Positions 52,302-60,746 of a stretch of 64,000 bases of DNA are shown one piece after another. The translations under genes and the position numbers were made by a program. The DNA comes from CAYSQW01 sp964433135 (lineage in GTDB: Bacteria > Acidobacteriota > Aminicenantia > Aminicenantales > Aminicenantaceae). Position 1 is the stretch's first letter. The number at the start of each line of letters is the position of its first letter. The notes beneath the pieces are model-generated. The model saw only the letters and a program-made list of their open reading frames with translations, was not told the origin of the DNA and ran no database searches. The stretch spans positions 1 to 64,000 of the forward strand of contig CAYSQW010000003.1 of NCBI GenBank assembly GCA_964433135.1, read 5' to 3'.

Positions 52302-52688
52302 ATGAAAATTATGCGTACGTTTCTATCCGTCGTATTGGTGTGCGTGCTCATGTTTGCTGTCGGATGCAGCAGTACGGAAGAGGCTGATGGACCTCGAACC
52401 ATCACCGTGACCACTCGAAATCTCGACACCCAGAATGCGATCCACGTTCATTTTGAAAGCGACTGGCCTACGGAAGAAAATTATATCCCGCCCGGGGGCA
52501 CGATCACTCTCAGCGTAACGGCTCAAAGAGTCGGACATCATTCGTCCGTATACGTCAAAGATGGAGAGGATCCTCAGGGCGTGGCGCCGCTTCAGACGAC
52601 AAGCGTGGTGGTGACCGAGCAATCTTGGGAAAGCCGGACCGCGGAAATGAATTGGGACGGTAACGAACTTATTTTTATCGGCTGGTAA
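52302..52688 (+). CDS. Small lipoprotein, unknown function
   Basis: A 128-aa lipoprotein. Signal peptide with lipobox FAVGC (about Cys22), then a short acidic linker and a ~95-residue beta-rich domain (TITVTTRNLDTQNAIHVHFESDWPTEENYIPPGGTITLSVTA ... VVVTEQSWESRTAEMNW). No family is recognised. AAGGAGGAG precedes ATG 52302. The strong promoter and dedicated terminator suggest an abundant single-gene transcript, like small structural lipoproteins. Confidence 0.78.
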   Translation: MKIMRTFLSVVLVCVLMFAVGCSSTEEADGPRTITVTTRNLDTQNAIHVHFESDWPTEENYIPPGGTITLSVTAQRVGHHSSVYVKDGEDPQGVAPLQTTSVVVTEQSWESRTAEMNWDGNELIFIGW

Positions 52689-52717
52689 GTTTAAAGCATT
52701 TCTTGTTAAAACGGAAG

Positions 52718-52751
52718 GGGCGCCTCCCTGGGGAGAAGCGTCCTTTTTTTT
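52718..52751 (+). terminator. Intrinsic terminator after the small lipoprotein
   Basis: A GC-rich hairpin (GGGCGC/GCGTCC with one G-T pair, plus TCCC/GGGA) is followed by eight T. It abuts the stop of the convergent TPR gene. Confidence 0.75.
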
Positions 52752-54696
52752 AGCGGTTGATGATCCGGTTGAGTTTCTCCGCCAGCTCCGGATTGAGGCC
52801 GCGGAGGGTTTGGCATTCCGCTTCCGCGCTGTATTTGTCCTTTAGAACATAATAGGCGATTCCCAGGTTGTAATGGGCATATGCGTTGTCGGGTTTGAGT
52901 TCGAGGCACCTCTGAAGAGGTTTGAGCGCTTCCTCATATTTTTTCTGCTGCAGATATGCGGCTCCGATGTTGTAAAGGCAGTCGGGATTGTTGGGCTTGT
53001 GCTGGTCGAACCGGGTAAAGGCTTCGATGGCCCCGGGATAATTCTTTTCCCGGAAATGAACCAGGCCGATGTTGTACCAGGCTTGATCGAAGCCGGACTG
53101 CAATTCCAGAGTTTTTTCGAATGCCGCCAAGGCATTGGCCGCATCGTTTTTCTTCAAATAGATGATCCCGAGATTGTATTGATCCTGTGCGCTGTCCGGT
53201 TTTGCCTTCAGGATTTCCATGCAGGCGGCGATCGCATTGTCATAATCTTCCGCTTTGTCGTACATCCGGAAAAGCAGGTTGTTGTATGCGGGCGCGTCTT
53301 TGGGATTGAGCGTGATAAGTTTTTTATACAGCGGAGCGGCGTCGGCATATCGTCCGGACTGATCATAGGAATGGGCGAGATTATAGACGGCTTTGAGATT
53401 TCCGCTGTCGTTTTCGATAACCTTTTCGAAGGCTCCGATGGCCTTGTCGTATTGTCTCAATTTAACGTAGACGGATCCCAATTGATTGTATCCCGTCCAT
53501 ACCGGCCCGGGATTGATCTCCACGAAACGCCGATAAGCCTGGGCGGCTTTTTCAAGCTGCTCGATCGATTCGCATGCCAATCCAAGATTGTAGTAAGCAT
53601 CCGGGTCGTCGGGTCGAAGTCGGATGCATAGGGAAAGGGGCTCGATCGCTTCCTGGGGCCGGTTGAGCCGTATGTAGGCGATTCCCAAGCCGTAGGCGGA
53701 ATTGTGGTCGCGTGGATCATGACGGAGCGCCTCTTGGTAGGCCGCCGCCGCTCTTTCATACTGATTCAACTTCCCGCAGAGAAATCCCAATTGGGCTTGG
53801 GCCCCGGGAATGTTGGGATTCAGTTTGAGCGATTCTTCAATCAAACCGAGCGCTTGCGTGAAGTTATCCGCCGCCGTGTAGATGGTTCCTTTGAGGAAAA
53901 GACCTTCCGCCGTGCGGAAGTAATCTTCGTGTTCCCATCGGGACAGGGCCGTCGGGCGGGCGTCCTGGATCAGGGGGTGGGCGTAGGCCGCGGGCAGGAT
54001 GACACAGGAGTTGTCCTCGAGAGCACAGACGATCCCGCTCAATTCGCCGTTTGTATTGAATATGGCCGTTCCGCTCATATCCGGCGGCATGGGCAGGCTG
54101 AGAAGAGCAAGCTTTTTTTCCGCACAGAAGTCGCGGTGCCCCGTGATGCTACCCTCGGATACGGCTTCTTCGTCCGCGACGAATAAGGCCTTGTCCCCCA
54201 TCCCGAACTCGGCGTTGGCGCATAAAGTCGCCGCCGGCGGGCTTTTGCTTTTGATCTTGATCAATGCCAGGTTCAATCCGCGGTCGACCCCCACGATGCC
54301 TAAGACTTCACAGGCTTTGCCTTTGGGCTTTTTTCCCGCGGATTGCGTATCGACACGGCCGACTCCGGAAAGTTTGACGCTGGGATGAAAAACGTTATCC
54401 CAATCGATGTGTTTGCGTATTTTCGTGTTGGTGATATAGACCTTGGCGGAGTGAGCCTGGCTGACAAGATGATACGAAGTCAGGGCCAGGCCGGAAGAAG
54501 ATACAATGACCGCCTTGCCCTCTCCCACGGGATTTTTGTCGGCATCGAATGCCGTAAGCGAGACGACGGCCTGATTGACGTCTTTTAAAATATCAGCCGG
54601 ATCTTCTTGAATAACAGGCTCGGTGGAGAACCCTCCCGCGGCTGAAATGAAAAGTAAGAGAAAAATTCCCATAGACAGACATATACGCTTAGACAA
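52750..54696 (-). CDS. Protease-like domain plus TPR-array protein, exported
   Basis: A 648-aa exported protein. After a signal sequence comes a trypsin/HtrA-like domain (about 30-230), then about eleven TPR motifs to the C-terminus (A-x-YNLG-x-Y type). The protease triad is imperfect: His in TSYHLV (76) is kept, the Asp segment DLAL reads GLNLAL (Asn142), and the Ser motif GNSGG reads DMSGTAI (Ser208). The start is TTG 54696, with AAGGAGGG five bases upstream; an in-frame ATG at 54738 has none. It probably is a periplasmic scaffold whose protease fold is weakened or binds peptides. A promoter at 54743-54771 lies directly upstream. Confidence 0.83.
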   Translation of the reverse strand: MSKRICLSMGIFLLLFISAAGGFSTEPVIQEDPADILKDVNQAVVSLTAFDADKNPVGEGKAVIVSSSGLALTSYHLVSQAHSAKVYITNTKIRKHIDWDNVFHPSVKLSGVGRVDTQSAGKKPKGKACEVLGIVGVDRGLNLALIKIKSKSPPAATLCANAEFGMGDKALFVADEEAVSEGSITGHRDFCAEKKLALLSLPMPPDMSGTAIFNTNGELSGIVCALEDNSCVILPAAYAHPLIQDARPTALSRWEHEDYFRTAEGLFLKGTIYTAADNFTQALGLIEESLKLNPNIPGAQAQLGFLCGKLNQYERAAAAYQEALRHDPRDHNSAYGLGIAYIRLNRPQEAIEPLSLCIRLRPDDPDAYYNLGLACESIEQLEKAAQAYRRFVEINPGPVWTGYNQLGSVYVKLRQYDKAIGAFEKVIENDSGNLKAVYNLAHSYDQSGRYADAAPLYKKLITLNPKDAPAYNNLLFRMYDKAEDYDNAIAACMEILKAKPDSAQDQYNLGIIYLKKNDAANALAAFEKTLELQSGFDQAWYNIGLVHFREKNYPGAIEAFTRFDQHKPNNPDCLYNIGAAYLQQKKYEEALKPLQRCLELKPDNAYAHYNLGIAYYVLKDKYSAEAECQTLRGLNPELAEKLNRIINR

Positions 54697-54742
54697 AATG
54701 CCCTCCTTCAAAAGCGTTATAGAACCTTCATTCCCCATTTAA

Positions 54743-54771
54743 AATTTAAAAAGATTAAGGTTGAATGTCAA
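54743..54771 (-). promoter_or_regulatory. Sigma-70-type promoter of the protease-like/TPR gene
   Basis: On the minus strand: perfect TTGACA (54766-54771), 17 bases, TAAATT (54743-54748). Predicted transcription start is near 54736, about 40 bases before the TTG. Confidence 0.65.
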
Positions 54772-54878
54772 CTTGTCCAGGGGGAAGGCCCGAAATCCAG
54801 CCGCAGGAAAAACGCGGAATGAATATTTTTCGTGATTCCGCTCAGGATCGTCGGTCTCATGCATAGAGGATCGGCCGG

Positions 54879-54907
54879 TTGATTGTTGGCGATAATTGGG
54901 TTAAAAT
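54879..54907 (+). promoter_or_regulatory. Sigma-70-type promoter of the second TPR gene
   Basis: TTGATT (54879-54884), 17 bases, TAAAAT (54902-54907), 34 bases before ATG 54942. It is divergent from the promoter at 54743-54771. Confidence 0.6.
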
Positions 54908-54941
54908 TCACAACACGGTGAAAATAACATGGGAGGGAAAC

Positions 54942-55745
54942 ATGAAGTATAAAGCCTGTTGGGCGGTGGCCTTTCTGGTATCTTTTTGTATGATCTCTGG
55001 TATTTCCGGATGGGCGCAGGAGGACTATTCCCGCAGCGAAAAGCTGGTCTATGAGAAATACCGGGCGGTCAACAAGAGTTTCGAAAAGGGGAAGAAACTC
55101 CATGCGGCCGGGAACCTGGTGAAGGCGCGCAAAGAATTCCAGGATGTGGTCGAGCGCATGTCCGAGCACGCGGACGCCTATTTCTTCTTATCCCAGATTT
55201 CATACAAAGAAGGAAAGATCGACGAGGCGCTCGAAGAGATCCAAAAGGCCAAGGACAATTACAGATTCATCGCCAAGATGAAGATCAATATGCACCAGAT
55301 CATGATCAATCAGCTTCGGGAACAGCAGGATGATATCGAGGAGCGGCTGAACGCCATGCGCGAGGCGGCGGCGGTGGCGACCGGCACTCAGAAAAGCAAG
55401 CTGAGCGCCGAGGTCACGAAACTCGAAGGCCAAAAGAATACGATCGTCAACCGGTTGAACGAACCGGTTCCGGAAGAGGAAGAGACGCCGTCGGATTACT
55501 TCTATTTTCACGGCAATATTTTCGTCAAGCAGAAAAAATACCAGGAAGCGCACGACCAATACATGGAGGCGGTGCGGATCAATCCCAAGCACGGCGACGC
55601 CTACAACAATCTCGCCAGCCTCTATTACATGGTCAAGAAATACTCACAGGCCATGGAGTATCTGAAGCTGGCCGAAGAAAACGGCGCTCAGGTCAATCCC
55701 AAGTTCAAGGAAGCTCTGCAGAAGGCCATCGGGAACGACTCGTGA
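54942..55745 (+). CDS. Exported TPR protein with central coiled coil
   Basis: A 267-aa exported protein. A signal peptide (to about residue 27, GWAQ) is followed by TPR-like helices (GKKLHAAGNLVKARKEFQDVVERMSEHADAYFFLSQISYKEGKIDEALEEIQKA), a coiled coil with QLREQQDDIEERLNAMREAAA and VTKLEGQKNTIVNRLNE, and another TPR set (YFYFHGNIFVKQKKYQEAHDQYMEAVRINPKHGDAYNNLASLYYMVKKYSQAMEYL). GGGAGGG precedes ATG 54942. It is divergent from the protease-like/TPR gene and upstream of the TonB receptor region; a protein-interaction role in the periplasm is inferred. Confidence 0.85.
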   Translation: MKYKACWAVAFLVSFCMISGISGWAQEDYSRSEKLVYEKYRAVNKSFEKGKKLHAAGNLVKARKEFQDVVERMSEHADAYFFLSQISYKEGKIDEALEEIQKAKDNYRFIAKMKINMHQIMINQLREQQDDIEERLNAMREAAAVATGTQKSKLSAEVTKLEGQKNTIVNRLNEPVPEEEETPSDYFYFHGNIFVKQKKYQEAHDQYMEAVRINPKHGDAYNNLASLYYMVKKYSQAMEYLKLAEENGAQVNPKFKEALQKAIGNDS

Positions 55746-56067
55746 TGTTCCGGGTTAGGAACGGGATGTCTACGGCCTGATGAACCGAACTTTTCGAAAC
55801 AGACGGCCTTAATGCCGGATTTGTTGCGGAGCCGACTGAAGTCCTGATCACTGAATGCATCTATAGTGACGCCGGCCTTATAGATGTTGGGGGGGGGGAA
55901 TACACGCGCATTTTGAGCATCAAATCCGCAGGAGACCTTAAAGTCAAGGGGGGAGCCCGACGGGTTTTTGCATACAAACTATTGGATGATATTCAATAAA
56001 TTGGATGCGGGGACATCCAAAAACATCGAAATTAAAAGAAAACAAACAAGTTATAGAATAATATATC

Positions 56068-56084
56068 TTGGCATAATTATTGCA
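56068..56084 (+). promoter_or_regulatory. Candidate sigma-54 (-24/-12) promoter before the TonB-dependent receptor
   Basis: TTGGCATAATTATTGCA contains GG and GC doublets 12 bases apart, with TGGCA and TTGCA boxes matching the RpoN consensus (TGGCAC-N5-TTGCW) except one base. It lies in a 510-base gap (55746-56255) that otherwise holds a ten-G run at 55889-55898, AT-rich DNA and a leader hairpin. No convincing gene is seen in the gap. Confidence 0.55.
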
Positions 56085-56181
56085 TTAAAAAGAGTGAAGG
56101 ATGGAGGGTTTCTCATTATCTTCCAGATTATATCGAATTTTAAGGAGGTGCTTCTGGGGAGAAGTATAATTATTAGGCAAA

Positions 56182-56206
56182 GAGGGGATGGTTTTTTCCC
56201 ATCCTC
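56182..56206 (+). other. Leader hairpin upstream of the TonB-dependent receptor
   Basis: GGATGG (56186-56191) pairs with CCATCC (56199-56204) across a T-rich loop, with flanking GAG/CTC strengthening the stem. A run of A then T follows (AAAAATTTTT). It lies about 50 bases before the start codon within a ~160-base leader and could be an attenuator or an mRNA stabiliser. Confidence 0.4.
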
Positions 56207-56255
56207 AGGGAAAAATTTTTAGCCTCGATAGATCGGGGTTAAGAAGGAGGACTTA

Positions 56256-59225
56256 ATGAAAAGGTTTTTAACGTTTCTGCTGGCGCTTATCGTCATCTGC
56301 GCTAGCTTTGCTGCTGCGCAAGAACAGACCGGCATCGTTATCGGTACGGTCAAAGACGCTGAAGGCACTCCTCTTCCTGGTGTGACGATTGAAGCCACGA
56401 GTCCCACGCATATCGGAACGGTGACGTCCATTACGGATGAAGTCGGTCGTTACCGTCTGGTAGGATTGACTCCGGGCACGTTTACCATAACGTTCTCACT
56501 GCCCGGATTCAACACCCTGCGTCGTGAGGGAATCCTGGTTCGTCTGGGAAGGACGTATTCAGTCGAAATCACGCTGTCACAGACCACGATGGAAGAAGAG
56601 GTCACCGTTATCGGTGAATCGCCCGTGGTCGACATCAAGAAGAGCGGAACCACCACCAATATCGGCAAGGAGATGTTCGCCAAACTTCCCAAGGGAAGAG
56701 ACTTCACATCGGTCGTCACAGTTGCGGCCGGAGTGAACGAGGAGGACATGGCCGGTGGAACGTCGATGGACGGCGCCAGCGGTTCCGAGAACATGTTCTT
56801 CGTCGACGGTGTGGACACCACCAGCATGTATGAAGGGACATCGTCCCAGCGGGTCGTTTTCGAATTCGTCGAGGAAGTTCAGGTCAAATCGAGCGGATAC
56901 GAAGCCGAGTTCGGCGGCTCGATGGGTGGTGTCATCAACGTCATCACGCGGTCGGGCGGAAATGAGTTCCACGGTGAACTCAGCGGTTATATGAGCGGAA
57001 GCGCTCTGCAGGCCATGCCCGGAAACCAGAATCACTACCAGGTGCTGCGCATCAACCCGATCGACGACGTCACGGCGGAATATGTCGACTTTCCCGAAGA
57101 CACATGGAATACTTTCGATGTCGGTCTCGGTCTGGGCGGCTATCTGCTGAAGGACCGCCTGTGGTTCTTCGGAAGCTTCATGCCTCGATTCACGAATACC
57201 GACCGCTCGGTCGTGTTCATCGATGATGGAGTTGAACGGACCACGAACCAGAAGCAAAACAGCTATTTCTCTCAGGCCAAACTCACGGCTCAACCTATCG
57301 GCGGCCTCCGCCTGAGCGCCAGCTACATCAACGATTTCTACAAATGGAGAGGCGCTCTGGCCGATTTGGACGGAACGGGATCCACGGAATACCAGTATGA
57401 TATCTACGGATTCGACAATCCCGGGTACACGGTTGGTTTCCGCGCCGACTACATCGCTTCCGACAGCCTGTTCTTCGCCCTGAACGGCGGCTATTTCCGC
57501 ACCAACGAAGAGCAGCTGGTGGGACCTTCCGGTCCGCGCTACTACTTCCTCTATTCCAACATCGGTTTCGGCGGGGAAGAACACGGCAAGTACTGGTACA
57601 ATTATTCCTATGACGACGGCTACCAGACCACCCGGAACATCCAGGACCGCTTCGTCGGCAACTTCGACACCACGTTCTTCGTCGATCTGGCCGGTGAGCA
57701 TGTCTGGAAACTGGGTGTGCAGGCCGTCCGGATCGGACAGGATGTGGACGATGCCTATCCGTATGACTACAACCGTTTCTACTGGGGACAGACCTATCGG
57801 TCTCCCAACCCGGCAATCGGTGACGTCGACGGGACATACGGTTATCTCCATACCCGCGAACCGTTCGGAACCATCGCCAAGATCCACAGCATGCGCTGGG
57901 CCATCTTCCTTCAGGACAGCTGGACCATCGCCGACAAACTGACCTTGAACCTGGGTATCCGGGCCGAGAAAGAGGACATCCCGTCCTTCAGCGATCTGCC
58001 CGAGTACCAGGATCCTCCGATCCAGTTCGGGTTCGGAGACAAACTGGCTCCGCGCATTGGTTTCGCCTATGACGTGCTGGGCGACAGCACCTTCAAGGTC
58101 TTCGGAAGCTTCGGGTTCTATTATGACGTCATGAAGCTCGAAATGGCCGAGGGGTCTTACGGCGGATTCAAATGGATCTCCCACTACTATGAAATGAACA
58201 CCCTGGATTGGAAAGTCGCGGAGACCACGCATCCCGATCTGAACATGGCGCCCGACTTCGTTTACATCGAATCCCTCAACTGGAGGATCCCCTCGTTCGA
58301 CACCACCCAGCCGGATATGAAACCGTATCAGAAGGTCGAATATACCGCCGGAATCCAGAGAAAACTCGGTGAGGACGTCTCTCTGACAGCCCGCTGGCTG
58401 CACAACAAAATCCTGTGGGCGATCGAGGACATCGGCGTGCAGACTCCCGCCGGAGAACAGTACTACAACGGCAACCCCGGCTCGGATTGGATCAATGCGA
58501 TCTATCTCGAGAACCTGGGCCCCAACATCCCCGAGTGCCCCAGGGCACAGAGACGCTACCACTCCGTCAGTGTCGGACTGGACAAACGGTTCAGCAACAA
58601 CTGGATGGGCGGTTTCCATTACACCTGGAGCAACCTGTGGGGGAATTTCTCCGGACTGGCCAGTTCGGATGAATTCGGACGGCGGTCGCCTAACGTCGAA
58701 CGCTATTTCGACATGTGGCATCTCCACCGGACGCAGACCATGGAAGACGCCGTCGGCAAACTCCCGACGGATCGTCCCCACCAGTTCAAACTCTACGGCA
58801 GCTACACCTTCGATTTCGGTCTGACCGTAGGATTCTATTCTTATGCAATGAGCGGAACCCCGATCAGCCGCCAGTTGTCCATCAACAGCGTCAGCTTCTA
58901 TCCTCTGGGCCGGTTTACGGACGGCCGTACGCCGTTCCTGACAAGGACCGACCTCTACCTGGAATACAACTTCAAATTCGGCGGCAGATATTCCATGCAG
59001 GTTAACGCCAACATCACCAACCTCTTCAACCAGAGAATCGCACAGCGCGTTTACAACACCATGTACCGCCAGGGCTTTTACCTGGATGACGAGTACCTCG
59101 CCTCCGGTATCGACTACTTGGCCGAAGCGACGGCCGCCGGTGTCGATCCCGAGCCCCGCTTCCTGATGGAGTATCGCTATACGGACGGAATCGATGTCCG
59201 TTTGGGCGTCAAGTTCATCTTCTAA
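56256..59225 (+). CDS. TonB-dependent receptor with N-terminal CarboxypepD_reg domain
   Basis: A 989-aa outer-membrane receptor. Signal peptide (to about residue 22), then a carboxypeptidase-regulatory-like beta domain (QTGIVIGTVKDAEGTPLPGVTIEATS ... TDEVGRYRLVGLTPGTFTITFSLPGF), a plug domain (EEEVTVIGESPVVDI ... NMFFVDGVDTTSMYEGTSSQRVVFEFVEEVQVKSSGYEAEFGGSMGGVINVITRSGGNEFHGEL) and a ~22-strand barrel ending LGVKFIF, with terminal Phe. No SusD partner is adjacent. Codons lean heavily to C-ending Tyr/Phe/Asn/Asp forms, unlike neighbours, which fits strong expression. AGAAGGAGGA precedes the ATG, and a strong terminator follows. The ligand is unknown. Confidence 0.95.
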   Translation: MKRFLTFLLALIVICASFAAAQEQTGIVIGTVKDAEGTPLPGVTIEATSPTHIGTVTSITDEVGRYRLVGLTPGTFTITFSLPGFNTLRREGILVRLGRTYSVEITLSQTTMEEEVTVIGESPVVDIKKSGTTTNIGKEMFAKLPKGRDFTSVVTVAAGVNEEDMAGGTSMDGASGSENMFFVDGVDTTSMYEGTSSQRVVFEFVEEVQVKSSGYEAEFGGSMGGVINVITRSGGNEFHGELSGYMSGSALQAMPGNQNHYQVLRINPIDDVTAEYVDFPEDTWNTFDVGLGLGGYLLKDRLWFFGSFMPRFTNTDRSVVFIDDGVERTTNQKQNSYFSQAKLTAQPIGGLRLSASYINDFYKWRGALADLDGTGSTEYQYDIYGFDNPGYTVGFRADYIASDSLFFALNGGYFRTNEEQLVGPSGPRYYFLYSNIGFGGEEHGKYWYNYSYDDGYQTTRNIQDRFVGNFDTTFFVDLAGEHVWKLGVQAVRIGQDVDDAYPYDYNRFYWGQTYRSPNPAIGDVDGTYGYLHTREPFGTIAKIHSMRWAIFLQDSWTIADKLTLNLGIRAEKEDIPSFSDLPEYQDPPIQFGFGDKLAPRIGFAYDVLGDSTFKVFGSFGFYYDVMKLEMAEGSYGGFKWISHYYEMNTLDWKVAETTHPDLNMAPDFVYIESLNWRIPSFDTTQPDMKPYQKVEYTAGIQRKLGEDVSLTARWLHNKILWAIEDIGVQTPAGEQYYNGNPGSDWINAIYLENLGPNIPECPRAQRRYHSVSVGLDKRFSNNWMGGFHYTWSNLWGNFSGLASSDEFGRRSPNVERYFDMWHLHRTQTMEDAVGKLPTDRPHQFKLYGSYTFDFGLTVGFYSYAMSGTPISRQLSINSVSFYPLGRFTDGRTPFLTRTDLYLEYNFKFGGRYSMQVNANITNLFNQRIAQRVYNTMYRQGFYLDDEYLASGIDYLAEATAAGVDPEPRFLMEYRYTDGIDVRLGVKFIF

Positions 59226-59252
59226 ACTGTAATCAGTTCGCGTAGACGTTCA

Positions 59253-59290
59253 AGCCTCCCTTCCTTTCGAGGAAGGGAGGCTTTTTTTTG
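59253..59290 (+). terminator. Strong intrinsic terminator after the TonB-dependent receptor
   Basis: A perfect 14-bp stem (59253-59266 / 59271-59284) closed by a TTCG tetraloop is followed by a run of T to 59290. Confidence 0.95.
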
Positions 59291-59307
59291 GGCCTGAATT
59301 ATTCATG

Positions 59308-59375
59308 GAAATGGCTGATGAAGTCGGAGAAAAACCTCTTTTGGTAAAAATCAATATTCTCATCAGCCCTTTCCA
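59308..59375. repeat. Inverted repeat attached to palindromic repeat copy 2
   Basis: GGAAATGGCTGATGA (59308-59322) pairs with 59361-59375 over 15 bases with one mismatch, enclosing 38 bases. It occupies the same position relative to the repeat as the stem of copy 1. Confidence 0.65.
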
Positions 59376-59489
59376 CCCCCGGGACGAGCCGATCTCACCA
59401 TGTCGACTTCGTTGCCGTCCGATCGGCGTACTTTAGTACGCCTCACGAACGGCTTCCTTGTCGCCGCGGTAATCTCGGCCCGTGAATAA
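59371..59489 (-). repeat. Dispersed palindromic repeat, copy 2
   Basis: Inverted copy of the element at 2761-2876. Its centre is an 18-base palindrome GGCGTACTTTAGTACGCC (59426-59443). Conserved side boxes read GGTGAGAT and CGGG on the minus strand. It sits in the 439-base gap after the receptor gene, together with two terminators and a G-rich tract; no protein gene is seen. Confidence 0.7.
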
Positions 59490-59535
59490 TCCAGGCTGGT
59501 GCTGGGCCTTGAGTATGGTTTTTACCTTAATTCCA

Positions 59536-59555
59536 GGGCGGGGTGGGTCGGCGGG
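59536..59555 (+). other. G-quadruplex-type tract
   Basis: GGGCGGGGTGGGTCGGCGGG fits G3-N1-G4-N1-G3-N5-G3. Two further GGG runs follow at 59564 and 59576. It lies between the receptor and the convergent CarboxypepD_reg/TPR gene. Confidence 0.45.
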
Positions 59556-59619
59556 TGGCGCGGAGGGTGGTATGGAGGGTATGGATCTAAAGGGAAATCA
59601 CCTCAACATACAAGAGCAT

Positions 59620-59655
59620 GAAATAGAAAACGGAGGGGAGAATGGACTCCCCTCC
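59620..59655 (-). terminator. Intrinsic terminator of the GWxTD/TPR operon
   Basis: Read on the minus strand: GGAGGGGAG (59647-59655), a six-base loop, CTCCCCTCC (59632-59640), then GTTTTCTATTT. The perfect 9-bp stem lies ten bases after the stop of the CarboxypepD_reg/TPR gene. Confidence 0.75.
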
Positions 59656-59664
59656 AGTAGGTCG

Positions 59665-60648
59665 CTACATTTTTTCCAGGTAATCCAGAATCCCGGTGAC
59701 GGTGGCCGCCTGCGGATGATCCGGCGCGAGTTCCATGAATTTAGTGAAATTCTCCTTGGCCATTCCGTAATCGGCTTGATTGAGATAGACATATCCCAGC
59801 TTGAGATAGGGATCTGCCCAATCAGGTTTGATCTCGATGGCTTTGCTGAAATACTCGACGGCTTCTCCCATATTGTTGTTGGAGAAGTAGATCTCGCCGA
59901 CATTGTAGGAGAGGATCTGATCGTCGGGGCTCAACTCGATCGACTGCTTGAAATATTCCTGGGCTTTTTCGAGGTCCTGCTTCTTGAGATAAACCTCTCC
60001 GATAGCGGCGACCGACTTCGCCTTGAGCTTGATGTCGGGATTTTCAATCTCCTTATCAAGCTTTGCGATGACGGCCTCGTATTCCGTGAGAGCGAGGTCG
60101 AACTGACCGGTTTCCGCATAACAGTTGCCGATGTTGAAGCGGATCTGGTATACCTCGGGATTCTGTTCCATGAATTTCTGATATAACGCCAGCGCTTCTT
60201 CGAAGTTTTCCGCTTCGAAGGCATTGTTGGCCTCTTCAAAAAGCCGGATGGCCTCCGGATCTTCGCTGACCGGTACTTCAGCCGCTTCGAGCTGGAGCAG
60301 GATGAAAGGATTGCGATTGACTTGGCTGACCTCGATCCGTCGCTGGTTGGGGAGAAATCCCGGGGCGGAGGCATACACCACGGCAAGGCCGCTCTGCAGT
60401 CCTGCCATTTTCCAACCGCCGTCTTCCTCGGTTTTTACTATCTTCTCGAAGGCCTCTCGTCTTCTTGTCTGATCCGCCAAGAATTTAACCAGGACTTCCG
60501 CCTGCGCAATCCCGTTTCCCTGTTTATCCGTGACTTTTCCGCTGAGGCGCGCCAGTCCGCGGACATCCTTTTGTGCGCTGAGCAGTACGACGGTGCTCAT
60601 CAGGAGACACATGATGACAACCATATGGACTGCAATATGCTTTTTCAT
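59665..60648 (-). CDS. Exported CarboxypepD_reg + TPR protein
   Basis: A 327-aa exported protein. Signal peptide (to about residue 26), a carboxypeptidase-regulatory-like beta domain (LARLSGKVTDKQGNGIAQAEVLVKF ... GGWKMAGLQSGLAVVYASAPGFLPNQRRIEV), then four to five TPRs (AIRLFEEANNAFEAENFEEALALYQKFMEQNPEVYQIRFNIGNCYAETGQFDLAL ...). It shares the N-terminal domain type with the receptor across the gap. GGAGGT precedes ATG 60648. It lies 98 bases after the GWxTD genes on the same strand, with its own terminator; a periplasmic adaptor role is inferred. Confidence 0.87.
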   Translation of the reverse strand: MKKHIAVHMVVIMCLLMSTVVLLSAQKDVRGLARLSGKVTDKQGNGIAQAEVLVKFLADQTRRREAFEKIVKTEEDGGWKMAGLQSGLAVVYASAPGFLPNQRRIEVSQVNRNPFILLQLEAAEVPVSEDPEAIRLFEEANNAFEAENFEEALALYQKFMEQNPEVYQIRFNIGNCYAETGQFDLALTEYEAVIAKLDKEIENPDIKLKAKSVAAIGEVYLKKQDLEKAQEYFKQSIELSPDDQILSYNVGEIYFSNNNMGEAVEYFSKAIEIKPDWADPYLKLGYVYLNQADYGMAKENFTKFMELAPDHPQAATVTGILDYLEKM

Positions 60649-60746
60649 GATAACCTCCAATCATTATCCATCGAGGACTAATATATTATTCCCTTTGGTG
60701 CCTTGTCTTGTAAACAAAAATCAGTGGATCCATACGAGGCTCCCGG

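Noticed and set aside
56140..56222. A leader peptide after the AAGGAGGTG at 56141-56149
   Set aside because: The GTG overlaps the Shine-Dalgarno itself, so the spacing does not allow initiation there; no other start fits.
56577..58781. A 734-codon minus-strand open frame inside the TonB-dependent receptor
   Set aside because: Caused by the receptor's C-ending codon bias, which removes stops in the antisense frame; no homologous features.
59482..60186. A 234-codon plus-strand open frame opposite the CarboxypepD_reg/TPR gene
   Set aside because: It is the antisense shadow of a gene with clear TPR motifs, Shine-Dalgarno and terminator; the translated sequence shows no domain.
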